The position numbers and the translations under genes were made by a program. The notes under the pieces were generated by a model. The model made no database searches, was not told the DNA's origin, and saw nothing but the letters and a program-made list of their open reading frames with translations. A DNA stretch of 64,000 nt from Owenia fusiformis (taxonomy: Eukaryota; Annelida; Polychaeta; Sabellida; Oweniidae). Position 1 is the stretch's first letter; each line of letters starts with the position of its first letter. The DNA lies in NCBI GenBank assembly GCA_903813345.2, contig CAIIXF020000001.1:25225915-25289914 (forward strand). The letters are read 5' to 3'. This document shows, piece by piece, positions 13,312 through 25,434 of this stretch.

Positions 13312-16300
13312 TGAGATGTCATTTCAAACAATACATCTTGACTACATACGTATGAGTACTCCTCACACAGTTGGGGAGATGTGGTGTGGGGGGGGGGGGC
13401 AATGGCCTGTAGCTAGATTAATGGGAGTATGTAGTTTATTTTGTAGGACAATTGCATAATGAGAACAATTTTGTTTTGATTATCATGTCGAAGCCTTGAC
13501 CGTCTTACGTCTCACTTTCCAAAAAATTCTAGGGGACGAGGCACCTCTTAGGTGAGACTTAATAAAATCACACTATTAAGAATAATGCATGGCATAACAC
13601 AGCGGAATGTTGCACGATGGCATAAAGATCAAGGGCATAACACAACTGCCACAACATTTCGAAAATGCAGTAAATGTCAGAATGTGTTAATTAGGATGTA
13701 AACATCGACGATTTGTGTAGTTCTTGCATTGATTCCGAGTACAGTTTCAAAGCTACATAGTGGATTATGCATTCAGCAGCAATCGAAGTGAGACGTTAGA
13801 AAACTCAAGCTCTTCGAATAACAGAATCCAATTAACAAAAATATATTTTCATTAGTGTTGAGACGTACTAGAGTTTAGCATGGGCGGTGTTTCCATATGG
13901 AATAAATAGAGATTATCCTATATGAGGTTCAGGATATTGGGATTATCCCGAGGCCAATATAATATATCCCGCCCGAGGGCCGTAGGCCATACCAATCTTG
14001 GTCATCTGGTTCACATTGTTCAATGGTTGTTCAGTTGGCCACACTTCACTAAAATTTCAAACCAACAGTGGAAATATTTTAGAATATTCATGCCCAGTTT
14101 TGTTTTCTTGGCCGCGGCTGGATTTTCCTGTTCTTTCAAATATTCATCCACATTTATTTTCTCGAATCTTTGATTATTAACAGGATGCTTCTGCCCTTCC
14201 TTAAACTCCGTTTAAACTATCAAACAGATCGCGATTGTCTGCTTTTTTCTTCATTGTCGTTTACAGATATAATGCGAACGTTACAAAAATGAACCGAATA
14301 TGCGAACGGCGACTATGACGTAGCTTTATTTAGTTAATTAATGCAACTACCGGAAACAAAGGTGAATTACATAGAAATGAGCTTACATCTTGTAGAGAAA
14401 TATAAAATAAACACAAAAACTAGAACGAGGCCGATAGGTGCTCCACCTATCGGCTGAACTCAAAACTACATTTCTGCATTGATCTACACTATTACAATGT
14501 GGTCTACCAACTTCAAGGGTCTCTAAGAACAAAACATTCTTCACATATGCTACCCTACGGTACTATTTAGCCATACGGTGCTAATTAGCCATACAGTACT
14601 AATAAGCCAACCTGCAATTTGTATCTAACTGAGTAATTTGAAATCATTCTTTAATTTTGGGCGTCGCTTTAAACACACCTTGATATACGAATCTAATTAT
14701 GACCCACTATCCTCTCCAGCGTCTAAAATACAGGAATCTTTATCCACTCTATAATTTTAATTTCGATATATCACATTTCGACATGTCTTTAAACCATTCA
14801 AGAAATTATTTCGTATCTGACCTTGTAATTATGTACCGTGATAAACACATACAACGTATGCACATCAGTTATGTATCATTACAAGTACTGAGAGCGGAGG
14901 AAGAGGAAGTCGGTCCTGTGGATTTTATCATTGACATACTGTGTCGTTTAAGCGCAATATCATATTTCAAACTTCATCTTCTAATTCTGTGGCGGAGCAA
15001 TTGGATTATATAATTGAATTACATAAATGAATTTAGAAAATGTGATATCAAAATGTAATTATATAATATTATTATATAATGTCTTTGTATGAAATTAATA
15101 TATCGGCTTTAACACTGACTTTAACACTGACTTTTTTACTTTGACAGCGAGATCGAAGACAGATGAGAATATCAGGATCATTCATACATTAATTAGTATA
15201 TTTAATATATTGAATCTTAAAATGATGATTTAAGTATAAATCTAATTTCGTCACAACACGGAAACGGCAGCATATTCTTATTTGTAGTCCTTGAATCATT
15301 CAAATGTATCGAGTCCTCAAGTTATTGTTCATTTGTATATTACTTTAGAACATTCAAATGGTTCTTACCTTATTTCATTGAAATAAGTTCAAGTAACTGT
15401 TTGTCATGTCTACCACAGAAGAGATACCAGTATACATTTCGCCTTTGAGTGATTGTTTACTTCCACCCTGATATTCAATATTTATAAATCATATGACACA
15501 CGCACAGTTGTTATGGCATAATTATATGAAACATACCTTTATGCGTACATTTGCAGAATATCAGCCCATATCCCCGTCCTAATCGATTGTTATAAATATT
15601 TGTAATTTAGCTAAGTGGAATTTTATTTCAAAATGGCCTCCATTTTTCTGCTGAGTGAGCTGTATAAATTGCGGATCTGTTGAGTTTGATGTTCTTTCCG
15701 AAAAGAAATTTTGAAATATCTTAATTCAAACAAGCAACGCTTCAATTTAAATATAATTATTATTCTTATAAATATTTATAAAAATTATTAAATAGGAGTT
15801 CTAGGTGTGTGTGACACTTTTTCTAGATTACATACAAAATCAATGAAGTTACATCTCGCTGTAAGAGACTGATTAACCATTATATACCTTTTAGCCTAAC
15901 TTCAATTTCAATACAAAAATAAATAATGGAATTTTTCAACATTGATTATTTACGTTTCGAGACTAAACCCATTCAGTGTCCTTGAAATCTAAACCTGTTT
16001 TAAGAAACGGGATGCCCCTAAGTTTATTTTTCAAACAATGTGTTAATATGTGTCAGAAAGTTACGAACTGATGACCTACCTGTATATTTTACCTAGACTG
16101 ACGTCTCAACTCGTTGTAGAAAAATTGCCTGCTAGATAAAGATGTTAACAAAACTTACCATATGGTCTCTGTTGATGGGTCACAGTGATTTTTGATGTTG
16201 CTGGATGCAATCTTAAAGTACGAGAATCAAATCCTAATTATCACAGGTAGATCACTGGTTAGACATATTTTGAAAACTTTCCTTTGAAATACCGTCTTTG

Positions 16301-16597
16301 TTAAAGAATCGATCTCAAATGAATACTTTCTTCATTTCAGGCCCAACAAGCCACAGTACTGTTTTATTTCGTCAGTGAAAATAAAATCAGAAAAACTTGA
16401 GTTTTGATTTAGCATGAATGCTCTAAATCACCCATGTACCTGAACCTACTGCTAATTCGTGCATTTCCTTTCTACAAGTTAACAGTGTACGCTGCTATCA
16501 AAGGTGGTACTTTCTGGCATTGCAAACTACTTACTGGGTTTGTTACAAAATATTTAAAAATCGTACATACTTAACCTAACTTAAGTACTTGAAACAG
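13312..16597. other. No gene recognised
   Basis: AT-rich sequence. There is a G-run at 13391-13400 and a small palindrome around 13895-13995 (TATCC/GGATA and GAGGGCCGTAGGCC). The open frame 14699-15013 has no recognised motif and is not called. Confidence 0.5.
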
Positions 16598-16965
16598 TTA
16601 TAAAAATAGACTTGTTCTGGAAAAGAAAATGATTGCAAAATATCATTTTCCTTAAATCATACCTATACTACGCTATTTGATTCGGCCTTATTTTGTCTGG
16701 TAATCTATAGAATGAAACCAATATATATCGACGATTCTGCCAAATAAAAATCAATTATATTAATTAACCATCTAGACGATGATCACCTAAGACTACTTTT
16801 ACAAATATTCATTCATTCTCATTCTTTATTGTTTTTTCTTAATGTTACCGTAACAATAACACGGGCTTAAAAGCTCCATCAAATCTAATTTGTTTTAGCT
16901 ATGTGGCAAACGGCATTCGTTTTAATTCCTAACCTCCAAAGATAACGTGCCTATAGACACGTACA
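16598..16965 (+). repeat. Direct duplication, copy 1
   Basis: Shares GCAAAATATCATTTTCCTTA, ACCATCTAGACGATGA and GGGCTTAAAAGC in the same order with 19505-19870, at roughly 80% similarity by eye. The downstream part of the duplicated segment resumes near 17570, after the MITEs at 17080 and 17351 that are absent from copy 2. Confidence 0.7.
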
Positions 16966-17079
16966 ATCCATTCCATGCCTCCTAATAGGTGGAAGCAGAG
17001 CAACATCTCGAAGTTAAAGTTATGTCTTAAATATTCAATATATTTTTGTCTTATATCATTTCCTGTAATGCCTACCATA

Positions 17080-17308
17080 CAGGGTGTCCCGAAGGTATGG
17101 GCCCCCCTAGGCAGACATATACTGTCTCCATAGAAGATGTCGTATATTATTTTAAAGCTCATCCAACGTTACATTGATTTGCCAAGTATCATGGTTGAAC
17201 TCACAAATGGGAAAAAGTTACAGGCATTTCAAAAATGATATATGACACAAACTGTGGAGACATTGGTATATGTCTGCCTAGGGGTCCCCATACTTTCGGG
17301 ACACCCTA
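17080..17308. mobile_element. MITE, ~229 bp, mariner-like ends
   Basis: Inverted ends AGGGTGTCCCGAAGGTATGG / AGGGTGTCCCGAAAGTATGG, followed in both arms by CCCCTAGGCAGACATATAC. The left side is preceded by TA, and the right TA is ambiguous by one base. No coding capacity. Confidence 0.75.
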
Positions 17309-17350
17309 TCTCTAAAACTCAGATCTTAACATGTAGTATGGATTAATTTA

Positions 17351-17556
17351 CAGGCCCGTAGCCAGGATTTGCCAAGGGGGGTTCAGTTTTCAAAAAATTC
17401 CAGGGGGGTTCACATTTGACAATTTTGGCCCAAATATGACTAAAATCACTTGAGAAGTGCTCAAAATTTTGAAAAACTGCATGATTTTGAAAGAAATTTT
17501 GGCCAGGGGGGGGGGGGGTTCGCCCGAACCCTGCGAACCTCCTGGCTACGGGCCTG
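17351..17556. mobile_element. MITE, 206 bp, CAGGCCCGTAGCCAGGA ends
   Basis: Perfect 17-bp inverted termini CAGGCCCGTAGCCAGGA with TA on the left (the right TA has become AT). G-runs (up to 13 G) and AGGGGGGTTC blocks lie inside. Related fragments occur at 36560-36744 and about 47325-47440 inside the large element. Confidence 0.75.
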
Positions 17557-18099
17557 ATTTAGGCTATACATTGTAATTGTGGGTATCAACATTTTCAAAT
17601 GTTTTAAAGATCTTAGACATTTCTACAATTATATGGTTATGACTGCACAATATGATAGAATATCAATTTGATAATGGTAAAAAACAATTAATCAAGCTTT
17701 AAAAAATAGTTTTAAATATTTTTATATAGTTTTAGATGAGAAAGGTTTCCAACTGAGGGAAACAGGTATATTGTCTGTTCTTGATCCATGTATTGCAATA
17801 CCTGTATATCTATATATGTAATACCTTGGTTGATCAAAATGGCAGATTCCAAGCATGCCAGTTTATAATTGCAATTGAAGATGACACAATACAATAATAA
17901 TGATACCTATATTCAAAGAGAAGAACGTCCTGCCTATATGCAAAACTGCTACACATTTTTCTTTAAATGCTAATAAATGGATTCAACCCAGGAGAAAGTA
18001 AACACCTATTTTATTTGTGTTATTAGTGGGACCGTGGAATTTCTATATGCATTTCTATTCCCTTTTCATGTTTTATCTACACTGTTATGTTACCGATAA

Positions 18100-18242
18100 T
18101 GCCTGGGTCATCACATATGCTCCGATCCATCGGCCGGCGACCGGCCGATTGGGTGTTTTGTTCAATATTGTATTCAATTTTGAACAAAATACTCAATCAG
18201 CCGGGCGCCGTAGTGAAAATCGGAGCAAATGTGACCGAGCCA
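18100..18242. mobile_element. Harbinger-like MITE, 143 bp, TAA target duplication
   Basis: Hairpin-forming, with inverted TGCCTGGGTCA-like ends and GCCGGCGACCGGCCGATTGG-type arms, flanked by TAA at 18097-18099 and 18243-18245. A TWA duplication is typical of PIF/Harbinger elements. A sister copy at 23341-23479 is flanked by TTA. Confidence 0.75.
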
Positions 18243-19504
18243 TAAATTATTAAAAAGGGTTACTAGATCAATTCAACCATTGCTAAAGGATTAGATAAAT
18301 TATTCCGAATTCGCATAATTTTTGTTGTTGTTGATGTGACACAATTTGCACGTAAATATAAATTTTTGTATGTTTGAAGTTTTTCCATGGTATCCAATAC
18401 TCCATGTTGAAACTGTGTTTTGTAGACAAATATAGGTAATCGTTGATAATAAGTTAACTTATCGTAGAACCCGCGGCCGTCAGTGGTCAAGGTCCAAATT
18501 TAGGTCAAATATTTAAAAATGACAGAACATCATGTAAATCTATGCAAACGTTTACGTTCGCAGCCACATTGTATTTTGACTGTCAATTTTCAATTATTTA
18601 TGTACAAAAAAGTTCTTATTTGAAATACTGAGGCTCCTCCATTTGTTATTTATTGCCATTTTAAATATAAAAATATCATTTTAAACCTTAATTACCATCA
18701 CCATGATAACAAGTTGAAATGAGCTAAATAGGTCAGAAACTCTTCGGGTCATGGGCATCCGGCAAAATCTTGGTCAAATCTATTTTTCTCAGTTGCGTGG
18801 TATACTTCAATATAGTTGGATCATAATAACTTATATAAATACGTTTCTAACTTATTTTCAATGAATCTACGCAAAAAGGTATAATTAGAACAAGTGCTGC
18901 TTTCTTTAGAAGGGCAATGGTAAGATATGTGGAATCACGTTACATGATAATAAGCGCAATCCGGTTACACCTAGCCTAAACATCTGTGTTTAAAATGATT
19001 GTGTAAATACCCTTTAACCATCAGTACAAATTCATGACTTGGTCAGAAACCGTTTGGCATCTGATTTCAAAGTATCACGATTTTTCCTACTTGTCTGAGG
19101 GCGGGCTTGTGGCAGTTGCCAATTAATTACTTGTTGATTCGTTCATGCATTCCATATTTAAGGTTGATATACGCGAAAAAATATTTTACAATTCCAAGAA
19201 TCGCAGAAGTGCCCCGCTGTCGTTTGAGTGACGTGATCTTGGATTCAAGGTGGGTAACTCCCACCGTATCTCCGCATGGCCACCACCTTTATTAAGAATC
19301 CACTAGATCTAAAGTATTTGATTTAGTGAACAATCTTTCCAAACAAATGTTCTGTTTTTAGATTTTTCGGCTCATATCATTCCTTATTCTATCTATTCTT
19401 TTAGTGTTGAACTCATACCTTTTTTCAAGTAAAACTAAATTGTAAAACGTATGTGGTACATTTTCTTTAAGTATAGATATAGATCACTTGCCTAACAGCA
19501 ACCG

Positions 19505-19960
19505 TTATATACAAGAAACCTAGAAATGAAAATAATTGCAAAATATCATTTTCCTTAAATCATACATATTCTAGGCTATTTGATTTGGCATTATTTTGTC
19601 TGGTTAACTATTAAATGAAATTAAGATATATTGACGATTCTGCCCAATTAACATCAATTGAATTAAATAACCATCTAGACGATGACAACCTAGGACTATT
19701 TTTGCAAATATTCATTTATTCACATTCAATTGTTTTGTTTTAACGTAATAATAAGACGGGCTTAAAAGCATCATTAAATCTAATGTAATGAAGCTTTTAA
19801 GCATTCGATTTAATTCGTAACCTTCTAAGATCAAATGCCTGGAGATATACGTACACACGGGCCAATTTAGCCTTAACTTGGGGATAACAACATTTATTTT
19901 CGAAGAATTTGGACATCTCCGCAATTATACAATATAATAACCACTCACTGTGATAAGATC
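19505..19960 (+). repeat. Direct duplication, copy 2
   Basis: Partner of 16598-16965 (plus the similar tail near 17570-17650). Copy 2 is uninterrupted, which dates the MITE insertions in copy 1 after the duplication. Confidence 0.68.
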
Positions 19961-20527
19961 ACAATTATGAACCTTATATTTGCATATTTTAAGAAATTAT
20001 TTATTGCTAGTATCAGAAAAACCAGTACCTTGAATAATATACACGATTGTTACTATCCATTCAATCGTTGAATTAGCAAGACGTAACGCATAATAGCTTA
20101 TGCTATAAGTCAATTATAAACGATTCAATAATCACATTATTTCAATACCATTTTGTATTTAGTTGTCCCTTTATGCCATAGAGACATTTAAGTTGCCCCG
20201 CTTTGCCCCAGCAGACCATCAGTAATAATTAAATATCTTCAAAATATGCGTCATGAATTCTGTTTCGTCTATTTTAGGAAAAAATAAACATGGGGTGCTA
20301 AAAACAACATCCCATGTTTCGAATATGTTGGTATGATTAATCAAGATGGTCTAAAATTTAAATCTATCTCTAAGGTTGTCCCAGAGCGTTCCCGGGGCCT
20401 GTTACAAGTACGTCTCCAGATTGTGAACGACGCAGTAACCTATGATAACCTAATTGACAAACGCTTGAAACAAATCGACACTCCTTTGTTGCCCCGTGTA
20501 CCGTTTTGCCCTGATCTCCCTTAAGTA

Positions 20528-21593
20528 CAGGGTGATCATTAAGTTCTGGGAATTGGTCTGCCATTTCAAGATTTCTCAACCATTTGAGTTGAAATTTTCA
20601 GCAGGTGTACATTGTATAATTCTGAATTGACAAGCAATGTTTCATATACATATCACATCTACAATTTATTTTATTGTAATTACAAAAAAAGTAAAAGTGG
20701 TTCGCGGGTCAGCAAATTTTGACTGATGTTAATTTGAAAATTTCCTGCCAAAGCATATTCATCTTGCCTAGATAGTTGCTTCAAACTACTTGTACTAGAG
20801 GCAGAACAGTACTCTTGAAGTCATTTATTCAGAAGTATTCTTCATTGCTGAGAGGACCATTTCATTTATGATTGTTTCCATTAGCCTGGACGCATATGTG
20901 TTGTTGACAAACTTAGTCCATAAAGATGTGTTCCAGTCCTCCCTTTGGCATCCCTTGAAGATTTGCTCAAGCCGTTGAAATCAGTCCCTTATTGGAATCA
21001 AACTTATGACCTCTCATATGATGCTTTAGCACCCCAAAATGTAGTGAAGCCTAATGATGCTTCATCTGGGGAATATTGCCTGATGAATATGGGGCAGTAA
21101 TAACTTGTGTGAACCCCAATTCTTCAAGAGTAGTATGGGCAGCTTGAGTAATGGGAAGGAGCATAGTCATAATGGAAGATAACTTCCCGCTATTTTTGGT
21201 CATGATTGTTACTTTGAGATGCTGATGAATGATACAAAAGTAGAGCAAAGTACACTCTTATATAACTCTTATAATAAAGATGTTACTTTAGAAACTTAAG
21301 TTAGAAGTATTTGAAAATATAAAAAATCACAGAAATGTGTCCACCAAATAGGTATTTATTAACCATACTTTTGGATCAAGCAAAATTTGAATTCATTTTT
21401 ATTTTACTTGACCCGCTACGCCATTTATCATGTTGCTATAGTAACAATAATTATCCATTGTGACATCAGATGACAATGAGACTGTTTTATCCAACCCAAA
21501 ATTACATTCCCCATTTACCTTGAAAATTTCAAGTAAATTGGTTGAAAAATAATGAAATGACAGATAAATTCCCAGAACTTAGTGATCACCCTG
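20528..21593 (-). mobile_element. Mariner-derived element, 1066 bp, TA target site
   Basis: TA-flanked inverted ends CAGGGTGATCATTAAGTTCT / CAGGGTGATCACTAAGTTCT. On the - strand (about 21250-20800) decayed transposase is visible: TTLEELGFTQVITAPYSSGN resembles the DALxELGWxxLPHPPYSPDL region of mariner transposases, with the SPD motif altered. Frameshifts and stops make it a relic. Confidence 0.72.
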
Positions 21594-23340
21594 TACTATG
21601 AAATATAAAATGATGTTATATTATCACGATAATATACAGAATCCAAAGTGCAAAATTCTTTAATTTTCACGTTTTTCCCATTCAAAAATATTTAAATAAC
21701 GTTTTATTGATCGAGAAAGAAGATTTACCAATGATACGAATACTTTAAATAAAAGAGTTGTGAACAATCATTTGGAAGAATGATAGTTTGCCAATATTAT
21801 TTTACCTCGTCGAACTTTATCATATGACGTATTGTATTTAACGCATGATTGTACATGTACGTAAATGATTATAAAGAAGATCTGTGTATATCACAATAGT
21901 AACTAAAGAAGCTGTCCTCACTTTGGGACGCAAATTAGCCAAGCCTTTGTAAAGGGTACGGCGTTAAGCTCAACTAACAAGAAAACGTTTCAAGTAACTC
22001 GGATGTAAAAACACGAAGATTCATCGTTTCAGTCTTGATAATATATATACATAATTCACACATAATACACAAACATGTACAATTAAGTTTATCATACAGC
22101 AGGTATTACCAATGCCTCATATTTTCCATATACCTGTGACACTGACCCATATTGCTTGCAGTAAATAGAGCAAAGCAAAAACGTGCTGCAATTAGCACTA
22201 AAGCCAAATGTCCGATTTTTCAATCTGACATATCTCAAGCACTCATACTTGAGTTTTATTTTTGAGAAGTTCTAGGCCACCATATCTTAAAGATTGACTG
22301 GCATATTATGATAACAAGATTTTCATATAAGGTTATTTTGAACTTTTATTTTACAGTATATCATAGGTGTTGTCAAATTGAATCGCAATTCGTAGATTTC
22401 ATCATTTAAGCGTTTCAATGCTTGCTTCCAATCAATAGTACAGTTTTCATATAGCTTTTGAAATCTCACTAAATCTCGTTTTTCGCGAGATCTTAAGAGA
22501 TTTGGCATATTTGAATTCAGTAAACTCTTTTCTACAAGAATATCTTTGATTTATACAGTTATGTTATTTAAATCATTTTCCATGACTTCCTCAACTGATC
22601 TGAAAGATCTCCATTGATGTAATCTTTAAATTCTCTAAAAACCTTGCTTGGTTTATTAGTTTAACAACCCAAGTTTTGATGATCAATCACAATAAGTATG
22701 TTAAAAGGGTCATCACATGATATATCAATCAAGTTTTAAACAGATTCAACCAACACTTTTTAATCATGAAGATCTTAATATGGAAGTCAATGGGAGTCTG
22801 TCCCGAGAAAACACCTGAATAAAAGATGGAAGCACTGATTTTCATTCAGTTTTTCTTACCACGATATCTCATTACAATGCTTGCGTTTAATTACAACGCG
22901 ACGATTGCTTTTATGTCCCCATAATGAATAATTGTATAAAATTGTTCCGATAGTAAGGTTCCATATATAGTATTCGAACATGACTGTATTCACGCCTTTT
23001 ATAAACTGTAAACAAAGTCAACATTTCACCCGGGATATATTCGTGAGGAATAGCCCTGGTAATACGTGTAATGTGTGACGTCATAACGGCGGGTTCGAAT
23101 CGTAATATAGACCTCAGAGCAGGGGTAATATCGTCGAATACACCCCGCAGGACTAGGCACAAACGTTTTCTGTACCCCGGACGACCGAAGGGAGTGAGGG
23201 GTTCGGAAGCTTTTGTGCCTAGCCCTAATTTTACTCGTGCCACATTCAGACGTACAGTACATTGAAAAATAGCATTGGTTATAATAAATATGAGAGGAGT
23301 TATTATCTCAATATTTGTGAACAATATCTACGAAGGCTTA
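21594..23340. other. No gene recognised; small palindromes
   Basis: A copy of the short hairpin repeat is at 22460-22512. At 23148-23226 an inverted pair CTAGGCACAAACG / TTTTGTGCCTAG forms a hairpin. The 23324-22911 - strand open frame overlaps that hairpin and has no recognisable domain. Confidence 0.5.
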
Positions 23341-23479
23341 TGCCTTGGTCACATTTGCTCCGATTTTCACTACGGCGCCCGGCCGATTGAGTATTTTGTT
23401 CAGAAATGTATTCAATTTTGAACAAATACTCAATCGGCCGGGCTCCAGCCGATGAATCGCAGCAAATGTGACCCAGGCA
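23341..23479. mobile_element. Harbinger-like MITE, 139 bp, TTA target duplication
   Basis: Same family as 18100-18242: TGCCTTGGTCACATTTGCTC at one end and its inverted partner at the other, with the ATACTCAATCGGCCGGGC arm. Flanked by TTA at 23338-23340 and 23480-23482. Confidence 0.78.
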
Positions 23480-23697
23480 TTACTATATAAATGTATACTC
23501 CTTCTTTTCAACAAAACTGCCCTGTTACTTAATATCAATATCAGTTATTCATTGTACTTAGAACTCGTTTGGTGTACAACAGATTTTTTAAAATATAGAT
23601 GTCGCCTACTTACACGAACAAACTTTTCGACAAATGCTGCATCAAAACCTTACTTAAATATAGATGCTGTCTGGTATATAGAAAATGGTTTCTATAC

Positions 23698-24410
23698 ATT
23701 ATACAATTGTAGACCTCTCTTGAGGTCAACTGGCAAAATTGTATACCGATACTGTAAACCTTTACTGTTTACTGTTGAGATATACACTTTTGCCAGTTGA
23801 CCGAATAGAGAGGTTAACAATTGTTTTGTTAATCCGAAGAATATAATAATTGGAAGGATTATATTATCGAATGTCAGGTGAACATATTTGATAAGTGTAG
23901 CTGTATCATATTTTAGCAAAGGCAAAAAATCTTCAACCCGTCGAATATTTATAATTTTTTCACAACTCATTTTTTCGATTTCTTTTCAAAATCAAAAAAA
24001 GTTCAACATTTTAAAAAACCTTTTTTTCCAAAAGTAGCGGTCAACAGTACCTAGTACAGTACATACGCTCATCAACCAATCAGAATTGAGTATTTCAACT
24101 GAGGTACTAACAATATACAATTGTAGACCTCTCTTGAGGTCAACTGACAAAATTGTATACCGATACTGTAAACCCTGAAAGTGCTTCTATGAATGTTCAT
24201 ATCTCTGGTAGTAATGTTCTATTGACAAAGTGTTGATTTTTTGATGGACATCCTACGAAACGTCAAAAAATATCTCTGAGAAAGAAAATCAACAACTTTG
24301 TCAATAGTATTTGAAAGTACTGTTGACCGAGACCGGAGGTCGACCGCTAATTGACCAATCAGATGCGAATATTTCCACCGAGGTACTAACAACATGATAT
24401 GTTTTCTCGG
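23698..24410. repeat. Cluster of duplicated and inverted blocks
   Basis: A 62-bp block starting TATACAATTGTAGACCTCTC occurs at 23698 and 24114 with one mismatch, and an inverted version lies at 23785-23825. GAGGTACTAACAA recurs at 24099 and 24377, next to CAATCAGA motifs. 24219-24306 is a hairpin (CTATTGACAAAGTGTTGATT / AATCAACAACTTTGTCAATAG). Together this looks like several partial copies of one foldback element. Confidence 0.6.
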
Positions 24411-24845
24411 CCGATCCTGACTTCATATATTCAAGTATATATAAGTATGTTCTTGTTTTACTCTTTGGCGTACTATTCCCGTCCATTTGTCCAAAACAAG
24501 TAGAGAAGCATCATGTATGTTTAATAAATGAATATTCACATAATATTGTATTGTATAATATCATTGTACATTACAATTATATTATGTATTAGAACGAGAA
24601 AATCCCATATTTTGACTCATTGTTGAATCATTGATTGTGTCATTTCCATTCTAGAGATCCATCAACACCAAAATTAAAGTCGGTCCATCATTGTAAGATT
24701 AATAGCTAGGTGAGCGATAAATACATGTGATATTACCCAAGGGTTATCTCGCAACTAACCTCATAATACATTGAATGCTAAATGCGATAAACTGCATATT
24801 TATATTGACATTTTAGAAACGAAGATTAATTAAGTTTTGGAGAAT

Positions 24846-24851
24846 GTAAAG
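24846..24851. repeat. Target-site duplication, left copy (GTAAAG)
   Basis: GTAAAG lies directly outside the left inverted repeat and recurs directly outside the right one at 48229-48234. Bases on the outer sides differ, so the duplication is 6 bp. Confidence 0.88.
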
Positions 24852-25413
24852 TACGAAGCTTTAAAAGGGACATATTTTTCAAATTAAAAAAAAATCAATT
24901 TTAATTTTTCAAATCTCAAAAAAACTTATAAAAATTCACAAAGTACTTATATAAAATCTAAAAACTTTAATAAAACACAATTTTAGTTTTGTAATATATC
25001 AAAATATTAAATGAAAAATCGATTTTTCTGTTTTAAATCTAAAAAACTTATAAAAATTCACAAAATACTTATCTAAAATCTAAAAACTTGAATGAAACAG
25101 GATTTGATTTTTGTAATTTCGAAATTCATTTTTCAATTTATTTATTTTTTATATTTATGGAAAAATACCTAGATTACTTTAAAGAAATCAAATTAGTTTA
25201 CAGATTTTAAAAATAGTTTTATAAAATACGATGGGACTTTTGCAATTCAAAATATTATTTTCAAAATAATTTTCCAAAAGTATAGAATTATAAAAATAAT
25301 TTTGCAAAATAAAAAATAATTTTACAAAACTAATATTGAAAATGCATAAGTATTTTAATTTTACAAAAGTCTTCTGTAAAGGAGATTTTGTAGAATCTAG
25401 ATGCGGCGTGTCA
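24852..25413 (+). repeat. Left terminal inverted repeat of the integrase/HECT element
   Basis: About 562 bp, very AT-rich, and inverted relative to 47633-48228. The outer ~25 bp are nearly identical between ends, the middle is diverged, and two inner blocks are conserved: AAAGTCTTCTGTAAAGGA (from 25366) and GGCGTGTCA (25405-25413). The integrase ATG lies only 21 bp beyond the inner edge, so this repeat must contain the integrase promoter and 5' leader. It holds two direct copies of a ~55-bp sub-repeat (about 24922-24976 and 25045-25098; core AACTTATAAAAATTCACAAA), possible integrase binding sites. Confidence 0.88.
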
Positions 25414-25434
25414 TGACTTATAATCGAAGAAGAA

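Noticed and set aside
14699-15013. 104-codon + strand open frame
   Set aside because: No recognised similarity; treated as chance.
23049-23100. tRNA-like A and B boxes (GGTTCGAATC at about 23090)
   Set aside because: The T-arm does not pair beyond one base and no acceptor stem forms, so it is neither a tRNA gene nor a supported SINE head.
22911-23324. 137-codon - strand open frame
   Set aside because: It overlaps a hairpin repeat, has overlapping open frames on both strands and shows no recognisable domain.
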